The notes: a model not told the origin generated them from the sequence alone. Positions 9,921 through 21,841 are shown, counted from the first letter of the stretch. The stretch is DNA of 64,000 nt from Oegoconia quadripuncta (GCA_949316235.1 OX438743.1:31093242-31157241); one strand, 5' to 3'. Numbers and translations are program-made.

Positions 9921-10621
9921 CAAAATCTATATCTAATTGACCCTGTAATGCGGACGAAGTCAGGAGTAATAGCTAGTTTTCATCAGCTTGCTATAGAAAT
10001 CCATACTGGCTCATATGACGCAGTGGCATCGTTTATCTACACAAAGAAAATTAAAACCCTTAATACGAATATTAGGGATATCCAGAATGTATTCATATAC
10101 CTAGGTACTTACCTACATCACTTTACGATAACTCAAAAACGATATACCTATTGCGCTTGCAGTTTGCACACGTTTCTTATTTTACGTCTACCTATAGGTA
10201 CCTATTTACAACAGGAGTTGAGATTCCACTCGTTCCCAAACTTTTGTGTAGAAGATTCTTTATTTAATTAGTTAGCGTGACGTAACATTATGTATTCAAT
10301 TAGAAGAACCTATTTGGAATTTCATATCTTATTTGGTCTACTATACTAACCTAAATCACTTAACTAATAATAAATAGATAATTTACCCATTTATTTTAAA
10401 AACTTATAAAATTTTAGTTAAAGGTGTAAAATATTCATATTCTTAAATCCGATTTAGTTACCCAATTCATAGCCATAAACCACAACTCTAGTAGGTAGTA
10501 TAAGAGGCGTGGTATTCTATAACTTCATTGATAATGAAAATTTGGAAAAGCCCCGAAACACAATTATATGATATGCAAAACAAGTGTGTGGAAAGCTAAA
10601 TAACTATTTTCGAAACGGTTT
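9921..10621. other. No assignable feature
   Basis: The frame at 9876-10271 starts inside the SINE-C head and runs into AT-rich DNA; it has no domain and is not called. The remainder shows no repeat shared within the window. Confidence 0.5.
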
Positions 10622-10772
10622 AACCGATTTTTATCGAACATGGCTTATTACCTGTCACCTTGCTTAGTCTTTAATATAAAAAAAATCTCACTCAAAACGA
10701 ATAATGCTTTACTGAGATACGTCTGGACAAAGACTGGATACACACGTCATTTTTCGTCGGGATTAAAAAAGT
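10622..10772 (-). repeat. Rep-2 copy
   Basis: In minus orientation it carries gacgtgtgtatccagtcttt, gtatctcagtaa and ttatattaaagactaagc, matching 14449-14605 and, in part, 30848-31100. The family resembles lepidopteran repeats that open with taacccccgacg. Confidence 0.65.
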
Positions 10773-10925
10773 AAAAAAGGTAGGTATACCACGAATAATA
10801 CAAATCATCAAAGCATTACGTGATGAATTATGGTAAGTGGATATATTTAGTTAAATATCATCAAAAGTTTAACAATGGGATGCTGTGAAAAGATCATTCA
10901 ACTATTTGGAAGTTCCCTCACCTTT

Positions 10926-10957
10926 TGACCATTTGACCAGGCAAGTGACCTTTGACC
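10926..10957 (-). promoter_or_regulatory. Cluster of nuclear-receptor half-sites including a perfect DR1
   Basis: Four TGACC words start at 10926, 10934, 10946 and 10953. The last two form TGACCTTTGACC, the complement of GGTCAAAGGTCA, which is the textbook direct repeat with one-base spacing bound by HNF4 and RXR/USP-type receptors. Function is inferred from motif alone. Confidence 0.4.
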
Positions 10958-11469
10958 ACAATAAGACCGTCTAGCCAAGCAAGTGTCCTTTTGTAGAAGA
11001 TCAAAACTATATCAAGGGGATGCTGACCCTATCTGGTTGAAACCAGTTCTATTTAAATAATTCTCATATGAATAGAGGATGCTGTAAGGGATTAAATAGG
11101 TCAAAGTATTTTCTGATATAGGTACTTGATATGACGGATATTTTTTTGTCCCAATTTAATGTTTCTTTGTTACCAATAACAAAGCATATTTTATATATCA
11201 ATAAATATTTATTTCGTACACTTATATATTATTATTTACGTTTGTATTTTGTTGCTATTTTATATTTGGTTGTATGTTATGTTATATTTAAGTAGGTATA
11301 TTTGTCTATCTAAGTACATTTATGATATGTTATGCTTAAGTATATATGTCTATCGATCTATGTATGTGTATGTAAGTATATGAAATCTATTCATGTGGTG
11401 TGTATCTAGATCCATCCCTATTTAATATTGCACAACCTGCCTATTTCAAATGTACTGTCCTTATACCCA

Positions 11470-11585
11470 AAGGTTGCTTGGAAAAGATCGCTGTTTGTGA
11501 TGATGTCGCCAAATTGTACATTCTACACCTACCACCTTCTGTAAATATATTTTCTTTTCTGATATGCAATAAAATATATTTGTAT
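11470..11585 (+). mobile_element. LINE-T 3' tail
   Basis: aggttgcttggaaaagatcg, a ccaaattgtacattc block and atatgcaataaaatatattt follow the LINE-T pattern (gctggaagaaat ... tgcaataaa). The copy is divergent and 5'-truncated. Confidence 0.6.
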
Positions 11586-11868
11586 TTCCATGATAAACTC
11601 CTGCTCTTATTAGAGAGGATGTGCGAGCCTAGTGCGGATTGGTGGATTTGTGGCTAACTATTTGCCACCTGACAGCCAGTGTTTTTAAGCTGCCTCTGTA
11701 AGGCTACTGACTTTGCTTAATTGCCTATAATTGAAAATGGCCACTCGTCGAAATGCCACTATTGGTCATTTATCCAAAGACTAACAAATAATGCGACAGC
11801 GCTACGAGTGTTTCAATACAATATAATACAATACAGTACAATACTCATTATAGTTCTTGACGACCATG

Positions 11869-11985
11869 GTTGACTGGAAGAAATCACACTGTGGGTTAAG
11901 TCCGCCTTTGTGCATAGTTTTAGGTAAATTTGTTTTGTATTTATTTTCTTTTGTACAATAAAGCGTGAACAAACAAACAATACTC
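11869..11985 (+). mobile_element. LINE-T 3' tail
   Basis: gactggaagaaatcacactg, gtccgcctttgtgcatag and tgtacaataaagcgtg match the family, with an acaaacaa-type end. The minus frames at 11802-12053 read through it and are fortuitous. Confidence 0.65.
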
Positions 11986-12058
11986 TTTTTGCAAAAATAA
12001 TTAACAATAATTTTTGATGATAACAATAGAATACAATTAGGCGGCCTTATCACTTAAA

Positions 12059-12131
12059 GGGACCAGACAACCCATGGCTGTTTGAAAATTATAATTTTGA
12101 CTTTTCAAACAGCCGTGGGTTGTCTGGTCTC
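12059..12131. mobile_element. 73-bp hairpin element
   Basis: Arms of 30 bases (12059-12088 and 12102-12131) pair with two mismatches: gggaccagacaacccatggc opens the left arm and gccgtgggttgtctggtctc closes the right. A 13-base AT-rich loop separates them. Likely a very short MITE; transcription would give a stable stem-loop. Confidence 0.65.
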
Positions 12132-12744
12132 TATAAATAAAGTGTTAATTTGGTAGAAACTTCTATATGTGGCAGCCCTAAACCCTTCTGGCGGGGCGCT
12201 AGATAACTAACGGGACTACCTCGCCACTGTCTTGATGTAACACATTTGTAACGTGTAGATGTAAACATAGATATGGGGACGTTCTATTCAACACCATGTA
12301 TAGCAATTTCCTTGTGGATATGGGACGAATCGCTTTCGTCCGAGCGACGGGTTCACTTTCGGGACAGAAATGGCTGTACTTTGTTTTGATTATGACTAGG
12401 ATACTTGGTTGACTGTACATACACACTAGTTTATTAAGGGAGACCGGTCCGAAGATGTTAAAGCTCTTTTTAACCTAGGTGTTGTAGGTCTGTCGTCATT
12501 ACTTATAACTACTACCCGGCCCGGGTCAATACGTATACGTACAATACAAGACAAAAAGATTTTATTTCAGCACGTGTAGGTATTATACATATTTCAGAAG
12601 AAATTCTCTAAACGCTAGTGAAAATCGTGTCAAAATCCATTGCATACTTTAAAACAACTAAGCGCACAAACAGACAGACACGGATAGCGACTTTGTGTAA
12701 TTTATTTAGAGATTTGAGATAATAATATGACATGTTTGTCCAAA

Positions 12745-13065
12745 ACCGCCTCAGTGGCTCAATGTAAACAACATTGGGTTTACGATTCGGAGGTCGCGGG
12801 TTCGATCCCCAGCGGGGTACATGTTTAAGTACTCGGTTTGTTGGTGGTAAGGCATTTTAAATGTCCGCCTGGCTAGCTACCACCATCTTATCTAAATCTG
12901 CCGGCAAGCAGCAATGTTAATAGGATTGTTTTGTTCCGGTTGTCAGAAATAAGATAGCCAGTGTCTTGGGGTTTTCGGGTCAGTACGCTTCCACCTTCGA
13001 CCTCATCTTCATTTAACATCAGGTGTGATTGAGGTCGAGTACCAACCCGTTATGCATAAAAAAAA
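12745..13065 (+). mobile_element. SINE-A, full length
   Basis: Head accgcctcagtggctcaatg, B box gcgggttcgatccccagcgg, ctggctagctaccaccatct, and end accaacccgttatgcat plus an A-run. It is the cleanest plus-strand copy in the window. Confidence 0.9.
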
Positions 13066-13589
13066 CATCAATTGCACAATTATATAAAGTAATGAAAACA
13101 CGACAAAATCCTTAAATCTCTACTATATTTTCCTTTCGAAGCAGTAATAACTTGAACATACTAACAGATAAATGCCAAAGCCCTTGTATTATTCATGTTA
13201 AGTTACGTTGAAATAAATGCTTGAGGCACAAAATTATTTACATACTTGGTGCTTGAGGTTTGAACTTTCGGATGTTCCAGGCTTTTTCAGAATTTCCTGA
13301 GTGATACTTTTAGAGGTGGAGCTGGCTAATTTCAAAGGTTTCCGAAACATTGGTAAAAATCGTTATTTATTTCTGAAACACGATGACCTTATTTTTCTAA
13401 TTTCGATCAACTATGGAATATGGAATAGTATCAGCATAGTAAAGGATAAAGGTCGTGTCATTATGTATGTATGTCATGTATCAGCATAGTATCTCCTACT
13501 TAATGTTAAGAACTGTTAAAAGGTCTCAGGTTATATCCCTGGATATATATAAGTATGTATGTATGGCCATCCTATCGAACCTGTTTTGC

Positions 13590-13620
13590 TTCACATTTGC
13601 AGGGTCTTGCTGGAAGAAAT
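13590..13620 (+). mobile_element. LINE-T fragment
   Basis: cacatttgcagggtcttgct followed by ggaagaaat equals the start of the 38722 copy, then similarity ends. Confidence 0.55.
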
Positions 13621-13667
13621 TATATAATATAAATAAGTTTTATACTAGAGTGGTTGGTGGTCAACAT

Positions 13668-13830
13668 CTTCATCATATCAGCCACAGGACACAGGACATC
13701 TACTGCTGAACTTAGGCCTCCTCCGTAGATTTCCAGATGGTTGGAAGCGGCCATACAGACACCAACATCCCACTTCGACCACCTTGTGAGTGTACGTCTT
13801 ACGCTGCGCTTGCCGGGTCCGGCCATCAGG
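13668..13830 (-). mobile_element. RTE LINE C-terminal remnant
   Basis: The minus frame reads GKRSVRRTLTRWSKWDVGVC and continues to a short end that matches RTE-clade C-termini (arginine-rich RRTxxRW region, then a stop and a tail of gat repeats; plus strand shows catcttcatcatatcagcca). The same 3' block occurs at 24770-24887 and 47493-47625. About 160 bases survive; no catalytic domain is included. Confidence 0.65.
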
Positions 13831-14199
13831 TCTTCAAGCTGTATTGTTGGTGATAGGGAATTTTAAAGTGTCCTATTCTGCAGTCGTTTGAGTTGAGTTT
13901 TATGTTTGAGGTGAAAATATTGCATCGGTAAAAAAGCAAATACTAATTTAGCTTTATCACGTTTAGTCATATTCATGTCATCTCGTTATGAAACGGTGAG
14001 TGTAAGTGTAACTTAAGTACCTACACGTTAGTATTAATACACGAAAGGTTGAGGGGTTAGTGAGGACTGAAATATCGCCTGGCTCAGCAATTTAACCATT
14101 AATTTCCTGTGGCCGTGGCCCTACCTAGATCGTTTTACATAAAACTCATTTAAATAATTGTTCAAACTATAGTTATCGTTGCGATTGACTATTGTAATA

Positions 14200-14432
14200 G
14201 ACTTTATCGTTTACTAGGTTTCCGCCCGCCGCTTCGCGTGCGTTGAATAACTTTATCGTGGAAATTTGTTTATCCCGAGGGAACTATTCACTTTATCGGG
14301 ATAAAAAGTACCTTATGTCTTAATCCAGGGTTTGTTCTACCTATATACCAAATTTCATCCAAATCCGTTCATCCGTTTAACCGTGACTGAGCAACAAACA
14401 AAAATCCAAACTTACGCATTTATAAAATTAGA
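14200..14432 (-). repeat. Rep-1 copy, most complete
   Basis: gccgcttcgcgtgcg, atcgtggaaatttgtttatc, actttatcgggataaaaagt, ctacctatataccaaatttc and tgagcaacaaac appear in order. This copy defines the family used for 76-240 and 20352-20568. Confidence 0.8.
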
Positions 14433-14448
14433 GGAGTCGTATATTTTT

Positions 14449-14605
14449 TAACCCCCGACGATAAACGACGGGTGTAATGTGTTTGACGGCGTTGTGTGTG
14501 TGTCCAGTCTTTGTCAGGATGTATCTCAGTAATGCGTAGACCGATTTGAGTACGGTTTTTCTATATTAAAGACTAAGCGGTCAGGTTTGGAAAATATTTA
14601 GCTTT
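14449..14605 (+). repeat. Rep-2 copy
   Basis: Begins taacccccgacgataaacga, then gtgtttgacggcgttgtgtg, gtccagtctttgtcaggatg, tctcagtaatgcg and ttaaagactaagcgg. It lies 16 bases after a Rep-1 copy. Confidence 0.75.
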
Positions 14606-16024
14606 TAACACTGTGGTTTAGTGTATTTGGATGACAATATCATAGTCTTTTGGTGGTGCACAAAATTTAAAATTTATAGTTTATTTATTGCATTTGGTAA
14701 CTGGCGAGTGATCTGATGATGTTTCATAACTTTCTTAGTGGCAGCCACTGGCGGCTCTGCTGAGTCCCTACCTTTTCATATTACACCTTTTCTTTGTAAA
14801 TATTTGTGGTGAATAATTTGTAATATATATCTTTATTAAACAATAAAAAACCTCCAATTCCAATTTAGTGTTATGGCTGCATCGTTGTGCACGATGATTC
14901 TGCCAATGTCAGGGTTGAAGTTCACAATGCTAAAGTTGACGATTGTGCGGTAAGGTAAGCTTCTCTGGTTTGTGTAGCTGGAGATAGGACAAACAGACCA
15001 ACACATATAACCACCACCTCTACACATAATTAAGATAATTGATGATAAACTCAAAGATGTAGACATGATAGATAAATTATAAAGTTGTTAACTTTTATAA
15101 ATTTAGCTAGTACATATAATAAAAAACCTCATATATCAAGTTACTTTGATTTTACATAATTTCGTCCAACAACTTTTGTAATTGGAGGTAGGAGGAACTT
15201 TTACTAACATTAAGTCTCGAAGTCGATAAAATACGACATTACCCATATAGCCAGAGCGTATCCGCAGTGCGAGCCCACGACTCTCAAATATTTATCGATG
15301 TTTTCATAATTCAGTTGGGAGGGGACAAGGCGACACTTTTTATTTGCCTCACTCTAGTTTAAGATTCATGATGTCATGAGCTATTGGATGTAGATATAAG
15401 AAGCTATTATGCTTGGCACTTATCGTTTATAACACGTTGTGTCTTATGTTATTACTGATATAGGCTACCTTGTTAGGCGTTACACTAACATATTTAGTTT
15501 TTTTTTATGGAGCGTAAGGGATATGTATAAGTCAATTTACATATATTCTATTAACTAATGCAGGGTAAAAAATACAGGGGATAAACGTCACCCAGACCTC
15601 CCATTTAGTTTTTTGTTTTGATGCAAAATTCAATTAATCTTAATTAAACAAAATGTATAAACGTATAAAATCGACTAACTTATGCATTTGGCCGTACTTA
15701 TAATTACTTATAGGCTAAATTATACCTTTAAAAGCTTTATAATGATACTAAATAAAAATATTATTGTGAAACTAAATAACAATCGATACGATAGTTGCGC
15801 AGTATTTGTTATTAGATCGTTGTTTTTTTTCAATAAACTTTTTTGTTAGTGAGGCTAATAGAAGTTACTAAGTATACGGAGGAGGTAAGTAACTGGTGTA
15901 CGCCAGTATAAGTCAAGCGACAGGACTGGGCCATATTTAGTAAAATTATTTTAAGTCTTAATTAATACTTTTTTACATACTCGTAATGTCATTCGAATTT
16001 AATTATATTGCTATGCTTTAATTA
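14606..16024. other. No feature seen
   Basis: AT-rich with short frames only; the 76-codon minus frame at 14836-15066 has no recognisable domain. No shared repeat was found. Confidence 0.45.
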
Positions 16025-16026
16025 TA

Positions 16027-16297
16027 CAGGCTGTAGATTTAATCACCTTCAAAATTGTAGAGTTTCATTCATAGTAAGAGTTGTTCAAATCATCAAGCTG
16101 AACGATTCTCACAATGGAACCAACACTGAAATCGAGAAAAAATCAACTGTTTCATACAAAAGGTCTATACCGACTCAACTGAATATATGAAACAGCAAAT
16201 TTTTTCTCGATTGCAGAGTTGGTCCTACAGTGAAAGCTGTTCAGTTTGAAGGTACAACACCGTACAAAATTTTGAGGGTGTTTAAATCTATATCCTG
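16027..16297. mobile_element. 271-bp TA-flanked MITE
   Basis: The ends are inverted: caggctgtagatttaatcac at the left against the complement of gtgtttaaatctatatcctg at the right. The arms extend inward to a tgtttcatac/gtatgaaac-like centre, and aatcgagaaaaaat is matched by attttttctcgatt. TA sits immediately outside both ends (16025-16026 and 16298-16299), so Tc1/mariner-type mobility is inferred. The 60-codon frame at 16008-16190 crosses the boundary and is fortuitous. Confidence 0.8.
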
Positions 16298-16980
16298 TAT
16301 GGTGAACTTTATATTTAAAATAAACTTTATCTTATTTCATCTTTATCTATTTACTTGTTCTTATCCGAATACGATTCTATATAAATAAACATGCGATTAA
16401 ATCCTGACAGAAGTTGTCGAATCGACTCCGTCATCCCGGTGTTCATTACTCCAGAACACCAGAATTATTGACTCATAAAAGCGAAAGGATAAGACATCTT
16501 AAAATGTTTATGATTCTCAGTAAAATGGCTAGTATTCTTGATAGCACGAGAAGGTTAGGCTGCTAATTCACAACTCGAACGAAGTAATTATTTATTGCGT
16601 AAACAATAGTCGTCCAGCAACAGTGTCAATACAATTGGTACGTATATTCTTTTGTTGTGCATGAAAGGATATTTTGTTTCGTCGCTAATAAATTATAACT
16701 ATTAATGTAAACAACCTAGATCCTTGACACCGCAGCCAGGGTTACGTCAGAACGGGCGGAGCCTTTGAGGCTGCCCTAGCCGCTAACGCTTTCGCAAAAT
16801 TCTAAAGTGTAATCAGCAGAAGCGACGAGACATTTTTATTATACAGCTTTTCGTGCTAAACGAATTCTGCCAATGACAACGTAGACGAAAAATCGGTCGA
16901 AGGACTTTTCCAATTCATAGTTGTGACACAAACCCAAAAATTGTATATGAAATCCATGAAATCGAATGCAGCATAAATTA

Positions 16981-17250
16981 TAATTTGGGAGGTCCGGGTT
17001 CGATTCCCAGGCAGGCAATGAGTTTTTAAATTTAATTTAATTATTTATGTGCATTTATCCGACTGCTCTTGAACGTTGAAGGAAAACATCGTGAGGAGAC
17101 CTGCATGCATGAGAAATAAAAATTCAAAGGCATGTGAAGTCCCCAACCCGCATTGTGCCAGCGTGGTGGACTATGGCCCATACTCCCATTATTGGAGGGA
17201 AGGCCTATATCCCTGTAGTGAGATGTTTACGGGCTGATGATGAATGAATG
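16981..17250 (+). mobile_element. SINE-D, head slightly truncated
   Basis: Starts in the tRNA-like region at tttgggaggtccgggttcga and follows the 9259 copy through aaggaaaacatcgtgaggag, ccagcgtggtggactatggc and gggctgatgatgaatg. Confidence 0.85.
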
Positions 17251-19079
17251 AATAAATTATACGCGCAGCAACTACCGGGTGAAATTCCTCCCGGCACCTG
17301 TAGTCTGAGGATAGAAGGACGTTGGATGTCACTGACAAAATATTTTAATAACTTCCCATTTCTATGAGTTATTAACTCTATGTCGAAGGGCATTCGTTCA
17401 CACCCTATACATAAAATTTATCTTCATTGGACACCACACGTGGTATCATGTTATATTTTTTCATGTAGGTTACCTTATAGGTAAATTATAAACATAATTA
17501 GTTTTAATAACATTACTTTCTTTTGCCTGGCTGAGAGAGAGACTTATTTAGAGAAATTGCAAGAGATTTACACTATCTAAGATAGGAAATGAGAATCATT
17601 CCAATACGTATCGAGAAGTTTTCTATTCTAGACAACGTAACTAACCACCCTTTTATGGGTAAGGGGGGTTAGAATCAAGAAATATCATAATAGGGCGGAG
17701 TGAGCGGTGGATTTGCCCGACTCCAGTATGTCTGCTTCTACTTTTATTTGTAAGTAGAAAACGTAAGGTGGGCCGAGGCCAGATAGAGAAATGCTTAAGT
17801 ATGAAATTTTAATATTCACTCTAAATACAATTAGATTACAATCATGTTCCATAAGTGGAGCTTTTGTCACATGTATTCTGGGGCTCCACAATATGTTACA
17901 ATAAACACAAACATAAAAAGAAAAATAAGTATTTACCTAGCCAACTCGTGTATCGGCCGTGATATGCTTTATTTAAAAACCGAGTTTTGAGGTCATGTGT
18001 TTTAAAATTACAAGGCTAATAGAACATTTTAAGATAGTAGACATTTAAGATAGTACAATATCTGCCAGCGGTTAGATCATCCATAATACTTAATAGTTAA
18101 GTCATCCATAATAATAAGTAAGCAACTACTAAGTAATGAGAACGCTTTAATAACACTATGTAGTACGAGTGTTGTAATAACTAATCACGCAATTTCACGT
18201 ATAATTAATAATTAACATATGCGGATGAAAACATATAATTAAATAGGTCGTAAATGGCGGGAAAATTGACTCTTCATCGCATCGGGACCGGTCGGCGGCG
18301 AATGTATGTTATTCGCAGTGCAGCTGCAATCAACGAGCACTGGAGTCGTCCTACTTCTAAGTAGCTCTTGCTCTCCTAGTACTTTTAAGTAAAAGGCGGC
18401 GGTGTAAACTTTGAAAGTATATTTGTAAAGAAAAATAAAGGAAAATAAGTGAATCGGTTTTTGGTTTCCTATTATGGAATTTAGTAGAGGGGAATAGAAA
18501 AAAAATAATTTAAGATCAATGTCACACCTATCCCACGCGTAAATTCAATTCTCGTGGTTACACATCTTTACCGCCGCCCGCAATGGAGAGCGAGCATTAT
18601 TACCGATAAGTATACGGCGCGGCGCTCGACTGTGGATTTTGAATAATATATTATTTTCTTATGTAAAATGCCCGATTACTCCCATCCCTGAGATTTTTCC
18701 GCCACAAAGGAAAGCTCTTTTATGGCACTTTATATGTTTTTTGTTCTCAGATTTTTTTTGTTATTTATTTCACGTACCCATATAGGTACCGCTAGAGCAG
18801 TTTGGAAATGAAAAAAGTTTTGTTCGTAATGTGTGAAATCTCAGTATTTTTTACTTACCCATATACTTGTACGCATTTACTGCACTAAATTTAAATATTG
18901 AAGTAGGAAAAATTCCCTCTCATATAATGTATAATATTTTCATAACAGAAAATAACTGACTCGGGTAATAAATTAAATTTTTTTTACGTAACCCTAACGC
19001 AGTTTCAGCACGGGTCATTGCTACCACGTCCAACAAAACCTCTAAAGAAGGTGGCGTAAAAAGAGGTATATTATTTTAT
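17251..19079. other. No assignable feature
   Basis: Mostly AT-rich low-copy DNA. A GC-richer patch near 18270-18360 and another near 18585-18640 have no second copy in the window. Small direct repeats of catccataata occur near 18080-18110. Confidence 0.4.
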
Positions 19080-19420
19080 TATCTGAAGCCAACCAGGACC
19101 GGGAGACGGCAATATCACCGTATATAGATTCGATTTTCTACGTGAATTCGTTTGACGGCCTTCATAATGCGACATATAAAACTGGGGACTTACGGACCCC
19201 GAAACCAATTTCGGGTTATGACCCGACGACTCTTTGATAATATTCTCGGGTTATTAGGTACGGATAGGAGTTTTTACTATGGCTATTTTTTCCGCTGACG
19301 TCAGATTATTGGGAGCAAGTTTACGAGGTACGCTGTACCGCGAGCTTACTTTTGTTTTATGATGTCATCGGTTCTGGCTCCTGCGACTAGGTTTACCAGG
19401 GGTTCATTTGTTTCGTAGCT
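19080..19420. other. Low-copy GC-richer block
   Basis: A stretch with balanced composition (for example ggggacttacggaccccgaa and ctgacgtcagattattggg, the latter holding a CRE-like TGACGTCA) and no copy elsewhere in the window. No open frame of note. Candidate conserved noncoding DNA. Confidence 0.3.
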
Positions 19421-19711
19421 GAACCATCGATTCGGACTTACTTAGTAACCATTATAATATATAAGAATGGTTTGAAGTTCTTCAAAACCGACATGCATCT
19501 ACGACTCTGACTCTTGGATGTTGATAGATCGACCTTTTCACATAAATCGCCCATAAAAATCTTAAACGTGAATAATCTTATAATACTTAGATGAGTTGTC
19601 AATTTTTTTACTGAATAATGATTCTGCAACTGAACTCTCAAACATCAGTTGAGTTTGACGATTTAAAATAAAATAATCAAGTTAAATAAGTAATTAAAAG
19701 TAAATGAATAT

Positions 19712-19896
19712 TTTGGTCACTTACTCCTATTATCTAGTCCTGACCTAGGCAAAGTCTTATTATTACTAGATAACGGATAAACGTAAATAAACATTTATGT
19801 AAAAGTCTATAACTCACAACCATTTTACCCCTAGCACAATTCGAACCTGCAACCGTTGGCTTCAAAGGCAACCACCTACTACACCAATAGGCCATT
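19712..19896 (-). mobile_element. SINE-B, diverged
   Basis: ctagataacggataaacgta, then attcgaacctgcaaccgttg and accaataggcc match the family. It is older than other copies: gactcg and the tail are eroded. Confidence 0.75.
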
Positions 19897-20091
19897 CAAG
19901 TGATAAAAGAAAATTATATATACTCGTAGCTATTATTTTAAAGGTGATGTTTATTTTGCTGTCTTTTTCACAATACGTTCAATTATTTTAATAGCTATTG
20001 AAGATCCCCCACCCTAGCTCGAGTATGTACAGTATGGTCACGTAACACTCAAAGTACATAGTCGATCGGGTACGCTACACATTGAGTGCAA

Positions 20092-20105
20092 ACGATCGCG
20101 ATCGT
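20092..20105. repeat. 14-bp perfect palindrome
   Basis: acgatcgcgatcgt in a locally CpG-rich patch (20040-20160). Could be a paired protein-binding site or chance. Confidence 0.3.
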
Positions 20106-20351
20106 ACCAACGTCGTAAACTATATCACCCTGTATACGCTATACGTGATCTGATGGCGAACGAGCCAATGATGATTTTGTTTCGCTTTATTTTGTCTGCA
20201 AATTGGTTGAAGTTTATGTTTTTGGACGTTTTTTTTTGGATGGAAAATAGGTGATAATGTTGATATTTTGTATGGTATTGTGTTTGGTGGAATACTAAGT
20301 TAAATACACAGTTTTATCATAAAACCCACTAATACGAGTAAGCGTGAAACA

Positions 20352-20568
20352 TATCAATCACTAGCTTGTCGCCCTTAACTCGTGGAATAATTTATCGTGG
20401 ATAGGTTTAATTTGTTTATTTCGCTGGAACTACTTACTTAAATAAAATATCCTATGTTAAAACATAGGGTATGTTCTACCTATATACCAAATTTCATTCA
20501 AATCCGTTTCGCCGTGATTGAGCAACAAACATGTAAACTTTCGCATAATTATAATATAAGTTAGATCA
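20352..20568 (-). repeat. Rep-1 copy, diverged
   Basis: gaataatttatcgtgg, ctacctatataccaaatttc, attcaaatccgtttcgccgt and tgagcaacaaac occur in the family order. Confidence 0.75.
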
Positions 20569-20644
20569 GACAGATTAGATGTCGTTGTGAGTGTTATATG
20601 GAATTTCCATAATTACCTTGCGCTTAACCTGAACACACAATAAG

Positions 20645-20985
20645 GGACAATGGTGTCGATTCGAATGTACAACGAACTAAACTAAATTTAAATTATATGT
20701 ATCCTTTTCTAACCACTAATACATGAAAAGGACGACATATAATTAAGTCCTGTCAAATTAAGTAAAAGGATCAAAACAAGCACTTCTTTTTCAATATTAG
20801 GTGTACACCTAGCGACGTCACGATTAAAATACTATGGAGCGACTTGTTTTGACAGCTCTTAACTTAATTTGACAGGACTTAATTTATAGTCGTCCCTTTC
20901 ATGTTAATAGTGTTAGAAAAGGATGTATCTGCTTTAAATTTAGTTAGTTCGTTGTACATCAGAATTGACACGAATGTATTGTTGC
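20645..20985. mobile_element. Long-inverted-repeat MITE, about 340 bp
   Basis: Arms of roughly 115 bases are imperfect complements: atgtacaacgaactaaacta, atccttttctaaccactaat and ttaagtcctgtcaaattaag on the left, against cttaatttgacaggacttaa and tagttcgttgtacatcagaa on the right. The spacer of about 110 bases includes gtgtacacctagcgacgtca. It is followed at once by a CA microsatellite. No transposase. Confidence 0.75.
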
Positions 20986-21013
20986 ACGCACGCACACACA
21001 CACACACACACAC
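20985..21013. repeat. (CA)n microsatellite
   Basis: gcacgcacgcacac... about 14 CA-type units directly abutting the MITE end. Confidence 0.9.
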
Positions 21014-21354
21014 TTATAAATATTTAGTTATAGTTATTTAGATATAGTTATTGTTATTTAGTTATGGTTGTTTAGTTTAAGTTACAATGTTATATCTGCA
21101 TCGTGATCATACTTTCTATATAAGTTAATGAAGAGTGCTTCTTTCTGGCACATGCATTTTGATGCTTAAATGAAAGATCCCACAACACATTGATAATTGT
21201 ATGATTTTGAAAATTATATTTATTTAAAAACAGTAACAAATAAAGAGAAGGAATTGAAAACAAATAAACTATTTTGTATTTTGTATTTATTTTTATCTGA
21301 TGACCCCAGGATGATGGACTACCCCAGGAATGTACAGTACAATATATTTTGTAT

Positions 21355-21455
21355 GTAGATTTTTATGTTGCTAAACGGCTTGACGAATTTGAAGTGCAAG
21401 GTGTCGTTACATTCGTCATGATGGTCAGAATAGAACATATTTTATGGTAAAAAAT
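21355..21455 (+). repeat. Rep-3 fragment
   Basis: taaacggcttgacgaatttg, gtgtcgttacattcgtc and acatattttatggtaaaaaa parallel the 39450-39560 part of the larger Rep-3 copy. Confidence 0.6.
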
Positions 21456-21489
21456 CATTTGGATTTAAAAAAATTATTAACACTAACAT

Positions 21490-21680
21490 TTTTTTTTTAT
21501 GCATAACGGGTTGGTACTTGACTTCAATCACTATCAACAAGCGTACTAACCCGGAAACCCCAACACATTTGGGGGACTGGCTATCTTATCTCTGACAACC
21601 GGAACACAACAATGTTATTAACATTGCTGCTTGGCGGCAGATTTAGATAAGATGGTGGTAGCTAGCCAGGCGGACATTTA
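21490..21680 (-). mobile_element. SINE-A, 5'-truncated with internal deletion
   Basis: tatgcataacgggttggtac, then a jump from tcaatcactatcaac to aagcgtactaacccgg removes the region containing gatgaggtcgaagg. It ends at gccaggcggacattta, so the tRNA head is lost. Confidence 0.85.
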
Positions 21681-21841
21681 TTAATCTTTTTTATATGTTA
21701 TATTAATAAATTATTACAAATTTAATTTATTAATAATCTTATTAAATATTTTAATTATCCCTAATTATAATTAAATATTTTTATTTAATAATAACATAAA
21801 TAAATAAATTTAATAAAAACATAATAAGACATAAATTAATC
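21681..21841. other. Extremely AT-rich stretch
   Basis: About 160 bases of nearly pure A and T, lying between a SINE-A truncation point and a Rep-4 copy. No organised repeat unit is obvious. Confidence 0.6.

Noticed and set aside
9876..10271. Plus 131-codon frame
   Set aside because: Begins inside the SINE-C head and continues into AT-rich DNA.
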